Source: an uncultured Lachnospiraceae bacterium
GTDB lineage: Bacteria > Bacillota > Clostridia > Lachnospirales > Lachnospiraceae
Length of the DNA: 9,162 bases
Assembly: GCA_905236585.1 (NCBI GenBank)
Contig: CAJOQZ010000320.1
Coordinates: 1-9,162, forward strand
Reading direction: 5' to 3'
In this document: positions 5,661 through 9,162 of the stretch, piece after piece
Layout: the number at the start of each line of letters is the position of its first letter
How positions within the stretch are numbered: the stretch's first letter is position 1
Translations under genes and position numbers: made by a program
The notes under the pieces: model-generated
Told to the model about the DNA's origin: nothing
Database searches by the model: none
What the model saw: the letters and a program-made list of their open reading frames with translations, nothing else

Positions 5661-8564
5661 TTATTCTCCCATTTCGTCTTGCAGTAAATCCGGTATCAGT
5701 TCAAAATCCAGCATGTCATACGCCTCCCGAACGGCTTTTAGACGCTCTTCGTCCTGATCGGAAAGCCGGTAGTCCGACAGTTCCTCTAAGATGGACTCTA
5801 TTCCGAGGGAATCGTTGTCAAGAGCATATTCCCGCAGTTTGTCATACGCTTTTTTTAGTTTTTCCTCCGAAATGAATGGACGCCCGTCATCCGCCAAAGA
5901 CGCATCTTCTCCCCATTCCGCAAAAACGTCGGAAATCTCCGCGCCCAATGTAATGCAGCGTTCCAACAGTCCCGGAAGCCTCTTAGAGAGCGCCTCCCCG
6001 TCCGACGCATTCCCCGCATCCTCCAATTCCTGCGCCACTTCACTGATTTCATTCGCCCCGATGATCTTTGACGTGCTTTTTAAGGCATGAATCTTAACCG
6101 CGGCGTTTTTAATGTCCCCGGCTTCGAAATAGTCCCATGTCTGCTTCGCATGCGACCCAACCATCCCGGCATATGTTTTTAACATCTCGACGTATGTCTC
6201 TTCCGAGCCGCTCAGCCGGATGCCGTCCGCTACATCCAGTTCCACGATCTCATGTACTGCGGGCGGAAGCACCAGATCGGATTCGACTGCATATGCAGAA
6301 GCTTTTGGGTCATCCGTATATTCCGATTCTTCCGTAATAATCTTATCCTCCGGCAGCCAGAGCATGATCATTTCTTCCAGTTTTGCGGAATCAATCGGCT
6401 TCGTCAGATAATCATCAAACCCCGCCTCCATGTATGTTTCTCTTGCACCGGAAATCGCGTTCGCCGTAAGACAGACTGCGGGCGTCTGCCGATTCGGATT
6501 GCCGTTTGCTTCTTTTATTTCACGAAGGGTTGCAATCCCATCCTTGCCCGGCATCATATGATCCAAAAATATAATATCATATTCTTCCTCAAGCGTCATA
6601 ATGATGGCTTCGTCTCCGCTTTCCGCCGTATCGATGCGCATGCCGGTATTTTTAAGAAGGCTGATAAAAACGGTAAGATTCATGGGCGTATCGTCCACGA
6701 CAAGGATTTTCGCTTCCGGCGCCGTGAACTTTTCGTGATATTTTTGCTGCGACGCGGCAGCGTTTCGGAAGGATTCTTCGTAATCGCCGAGGGGGCTCCA
6801 TTTTGCTACCTTCTGCTCCAGCCGGAAACGAAACGTAGAACCGACTCCATAGGTACTCTCAACGACAAGCGCACTGTCCATCAACCGAAGAAGGCTCATG
6901 GTAATGGACATCCCAAGCCCCGTTCCCTCAATATTCCGGTTCTGCTCCTCTTCGATGCGCTCAAACTTTAAGAACAGTTTTTCCATGTCTTCTTCCCGGA
7001 TTCCGGCACCCGTATCCTTTACCGCAACATCAAGGTAAACGGCATCGTCCTTATCCGGCGCCTCCTCCCAATGCACAGAAAAAATACACTCCCCTTCCTG
7101 GGTATATTTCACCGCATTTGTAAGAAGATTGATGATGATCTGTTTGATCCGGATTTCGTCGCCCCGCAGGAATTTCGGCGTCTCTTCGTCAAAATCCAGA
7201 ATCAGGGCAAGCCCCTTTTCCTCCATGCGGGGACGTATCATCTGCACAAGATCATTTAAGACGGACGACAGGTCGTAATCCACAGGGATGATATCCATTT
7301 TGCCCGCTTCGATCTTGGAAAAGTCGAGAATGTCGTTAATCAGGGACAACAGCGTCTTGCCTGCGCTTTGAATATCAAGCGCATACTTTTTTACCTCCTC
7401 TTTCGGCTCCGTCCGAAGGATCAATTCGTCCATTCCGATGATCGCATTCATCGGCGTTCTTATCTCATGGGACATATTGGCGAGAAAATCGCTTTTTGCC
7501 CGGTTCGCCGCGTCCGCAGCGTCTTTTTCCAATTCAAGGACTCTCCTCTCATACGCCGCCCGCTGCTCGTCGAGTTTCATCTCTTCCATCTGCTTCGCAT
7601 AGGAACGTTCATTATTGTGTCCGACATGGTAAAACCACGCAATCATAAGGAATACGATCGCGCAGATCGCAATATTCGACGCTAACTGCCTTGCGACGTC
7701 CCGATACAATTCCCTGTTGCTGATAACCATGACCGCATACCAATGGTTCGTCAGGGCATTTACGAATACCGTGCTTTTTTCCCCGTCATATGTATAGGAA
7801 AAATTCCCGGATTCCTCCCTGATGATCGCATGCAAAAGCCCTTCTCCCCCCTGCGTATCGGAAAGAAAAATCCCCCGTTTCGACTCGTCCTTATGCGCGA
7901 TAATCAAACCGCTTTCATCTACGATAAACCCATAGCCCTTTCCGTAGATCGTAAGGTCATCCATCAGCGACTGCATCTCATTGAGCCGGATGTCAAGCGA
8001 TACGATGTTCTGCCGATCCGGCAGCATCCGGCACACTGACAGGATCAGATCCCCTGTCTGGGCGTCGATATAGGGCGGCACGAACGCAACCCCGCCGTCG
8101 CTTGCAACGGCGACTTTATACCAGTCGCGGTCTTTCGGATCATACGACGCATCCGGCTGCCAGTTGAGCCCGTCCATGTACCGGCTCATGATATAGCCGT
8201 ACAGCCCGTGGTAATCTTCGCCGAACTGCTTCGTAACATTGCCCGATTCCTCAACCAGATATTCATGAATCCGCGACGGCGTACTGCCGCTGATCATCAT
8301 ATGCTGCACCGCGTCCGACGTAATCTGCAAAACGTTTTCCGCTGTATTCAAATGGTTGTCGATCAACGTGGATACGCTCGACATCCGATCTTCGATCACC
8401 GCATTCGAGTTTAAGACGGCGACATTATAAATCAGCCTTGATGTATAAAAAACCATGACGAACACGAATACGGTCACGAGTATCAGCGACAGCGCCATGC
8501 TGTTTTTGATGCGGTTCTTAGAACCGATGATCTTCGTTTGTATGATCTTACGCAGTTTCTGCAT
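5661..8564 (-). CDS. Hybrid sensor histidine kinase: dCache, HisKA, HATPase, receiver, HPt
   Basis: The 967-residue membrane kinase has these parts in order: TM1 (about 23-46), an extracellular double-Cache sensor (about 47-290), TM2 (about 296-314) and a coiled coil (about 320-357). HisKA follows with phospho-accepting His366 in NMSHEIRTPMN. HATPase comes next, with N-box IKQIIINLLTNAVKYT (473-488), DTGAGI (517-522) and GTGLGMSI (547-554). The receiver has D624-D625, Asp668 in FLDHMMP, Thr700 and Lys722. The HPt domain has His826 in KIHALKS, and a helical tail (about 890-965) follows. The distal Cache has Y141, R146, W148, Y149, Y165, D167 and D191, the pattern of amino-acid-binding dCache domains. 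All steps of a His-Asp-His relay are intact. Start ATG 8562-8564 is fixed by an in-frame stop just upstream. The response regulator follows by 6 nt; the DUF3798-like gene precedes by 59 nt with no terminator between. Ligand by motif: an amino acid or related amine, unproven. Confidence 0.95.
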   Translation of the reverse strand: MQKLRKIIQTKIIGSKNRIKNSMALSLILVTVFVFVMVFYTSRLIYNVAVLNSNAVIEDRMSSVSTLIDNHLNTAENVLQITSDAVQHMMISGSTPSRIHEYLVEESGNVTKQFGEDYHGLYGYIMSRYMDGLNWQPDASYDPKDRDWYKVAVASDGGVAFVPPYIDAQTGDLILSVCRMLPDRQNIVSLDIRLNEMQSLMDDLTIYGKGYGFIVDESGLIIAHKDESKRGIFLSDTQGGEGLLHAIIREESGNFSYTYDGEKSTVFVNALTNHWYAVMVISNRELYRDVARQLASNIAICAIVFLMIAWFYHVGHNNERSYAKQMEEMKLDEQRAAYERRVLELEKDAADAANRAKSDFLANMSHEIRTPMNAIIGMDELILRTEPKEEVKKYALDIQSAGKTLLSLINDILDFSKIEAGKMDIIPVDYDLSSVLNDLVQMIRPRMEEKGLALILDFDEETPKFLRGDEIRIKQIIINLLTNAVKYTQEGECIFSVHWEEAPDKDDAVYLDVAVKDTGAGIREEDMEKLFLKFERIEEEQNRNIEGTGLGMSITMSLLRLMDSALVVESTYGVGSTFRFRLEQKVAKWSPLGDYEESFRNAAASQQKYHEKFTAPEAKILVVDDTPMNLTVFISLLKNTGMRIDTAESGDEAIIMTLEEEYDIIFLDHMMPGKDGIATLREIKEANGNPNRQTPAVCLTANAISGARETYMEAGFDDYLTKPIDSAKLEEMIMLWLPEDKIITEESEYTDDPKASAYAVESDLVLPPAVHEIVELDVADGIRLSGSEETYVEMLKTYAGMVGSHAKQTWDYFEAGDIKNAAVKIHALKSTSKIIGANEISEVAQELEDAGNASDGEALSKRLPGLLERCITLGAEISDVFAEWGEDASLADDGRPFISEEKLKKAYDKLREYALDNDSLGIESILEELSDYRLSDQDEERLKAVREAYDMLDFELIPDLLQDEMGE

Positions 8565-8623
8565 CTTTCATCTCGTCATCAGGGACTGGTCCGTTTCCAA
8601 AACCGCCCCCGTTATTATCGCAT

Positions 8624-9162
8624 TTACTGAATGGTAAAATATTCCCGGGGCACTTCGATTTTCGTGGCGCCCATATAATATCCGGGAGCGCCCATAATAT
8701 AGGTATCCTGATAGATAAGGAAAATATTGTCCGACTGTTCGCCTGTAGCGGCGTCCGTATACTTCGAGCCGTTCCATTCCGCCTCGGGTGAAAAAACGCC
8801 GAACGCCCGCGACAGGTCGTTGCCGTCGGTTAGTTCGCTCTCCCCGGCAAGAACATTTTTCGCATGCTCCGCCAAACCGGCGGAAGCCGTATAGCCATAG
8901 GAATAAGTCCATGTCCCGAACCGCCCCGCGCCGCCGTTTGCGACAACCGCGTCCTCGATCCGCCGGAACTTTTCTTCCGTGGACGTATTGTCCTCGGTAA
9001 AATCCATATCAAGCGCCCCCGGATATCCGAGCAGCGGGGAAGGCAGATCCGCTTCGATAAAATATCCGCCGCATTCTAACAGTTTTCGGATCAACGGCTC
9101 CGTATGCGCGTCATTCGTGCAAAAATACGCCGAGTTTGTCCCGTATTTTTCCACCCATCCCG
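8624..9162 (-). CDS. DUF3798-type substrate-binding-like protein, partial
   Basis: The reading frame enters from the right edge; 179 residues of the C-terminal half are visible and the start lies outside the window. A GTG at 9154 is internal, since the frame continues upstream as GWVEKYG. The sequence carries FCTNDAHTEPLIRKLLE, GYFIEADLPSPLLGYPGALD, a GTWTYSYGYTASAGLAE block, EWNGSKYTDAATG and IYQDTYIMG...YFTIQ. I recognise this as the DUF3798 family (PF12683), predicted secreted or lipid-anchored proteins with a periplasmic-binding-protein-like fold; this rests on memory. The signal peptide would lie in the missing part. It is 59 nt upstream of the histidine kinase on the same strand, suggesting it supplies or shares the kinase's extracellular signal. 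Ligand unknown; transporter genes may lie further right. Confidence 0.75.
   Translation of the reverse strand, partial: GWVEKYGTNSAYFCTNDAHTEPLIRKLLECGGYFIEADLPSPLLGYPGALDMDFTEDNTSTEEKFRRIEDAVVANGGAGRFGTWTYSYGYTASAGLAEHAKNVLAGESELTDGNDLSRAFGVFSPEAEWNGSKYTDAATGEQSDNIFLIYQDTYIMGAPGYYMGATKIEVPREYFTIQ

Noticed and set aside
6252..6971. Plus-strand 239-residue frame inside the kinase gene
   Set aside because: Antisense to the intact receiver and ATPase regions; no start signal or recognisable motif.
1..9162. CRISPR array, tRNA, rRNA or known riboswitch
   Set aside because: No regularly spaced direct repeats, cloverleaf with CCA-type acceptor, or conserved riboswitch core was seen on either strand by eye.

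Overview
The window looks like chromosomal DNA from a low-to-mid-GC Bacillota of class Clostridia, most likely Lachnospiraceae-like. The clues are strong AGGAGG/GGGAG ribosome binding sites, intrinsic terminators with T tracts, a YvyF-type zinc-ribbon/HTH protein, a fragment of a VirD4/TraG-like coupling protein of the kind carried by Clostridia integrative conjugative elements, and a large dCache hybrid histidine kinase. The genus cannot be fixed from sequence alone.

Left part (1-2044) is accessory and scarred. A bidirectional terminator (5-51) ends a small YvyF-like gene (52-531, minus). Upstream of it, also on the minus strand, is the C-terminal two thirds of a GatD-like medium-chain dehydrogenase that has lost its catalytic N-terminus. 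The break, near 1200-1230, abuts an unrelated C-terminal gene fragment on the plus strand (ends 1453). Facing that fragment is a minus-strand reading frame (1450-1791) with about 50 residues of VirD4/TraG-like coupling protein between unrelated ends. These three broken pieces look like the residue of insertion and deletion of a conjugative element.

Middle part (1826-3669): a minus-strand transcription unit encodes a membrane-bound diguanylate cyclase (2393-3481) followed without a gap by an acylphosphatase (2045-2392), ending at a terminator (1826-1868). A good extended -10 promoter lies at 3520-3525. Divergent from it, a LacI-family regulator (3670-4689, plus) has its own leader with a hairpin and three GGCGTT half-site-like elements. 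It ends at a terminator (4758-4804) shared with the convergent unit to its right.

Right part (4854-9162) is one minus-strand unit running in from beyond the window: a DUF3798-type substrate-binding-like protein (partial), a 967-residue hybrid histidine kinase (dCache sensor, HisKA, HATPase, receiver, HPt, extra C-terminal helical tail), and a response regulator with a degenerate receiver plus an intact receiver and no output domain. All residues needed for a His-Asp-His-Asp relay are present (H366, D668 and H826 of the kinase; D189 of the regulator). The kinase sensor carries the spaced Tyr/Arg/Trp/Tyr/Asp/Asp set known from amino-acid-binding dCache domains. Right of position 2045 every gene is a sensing or signalling gene: extracellular ligand sensing, phosphorelay, c-di-GMP synthesis, acyl-phosphate hydrolysis and a ligand-responsive repressor-like protein. 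A direct link between these units is inference.
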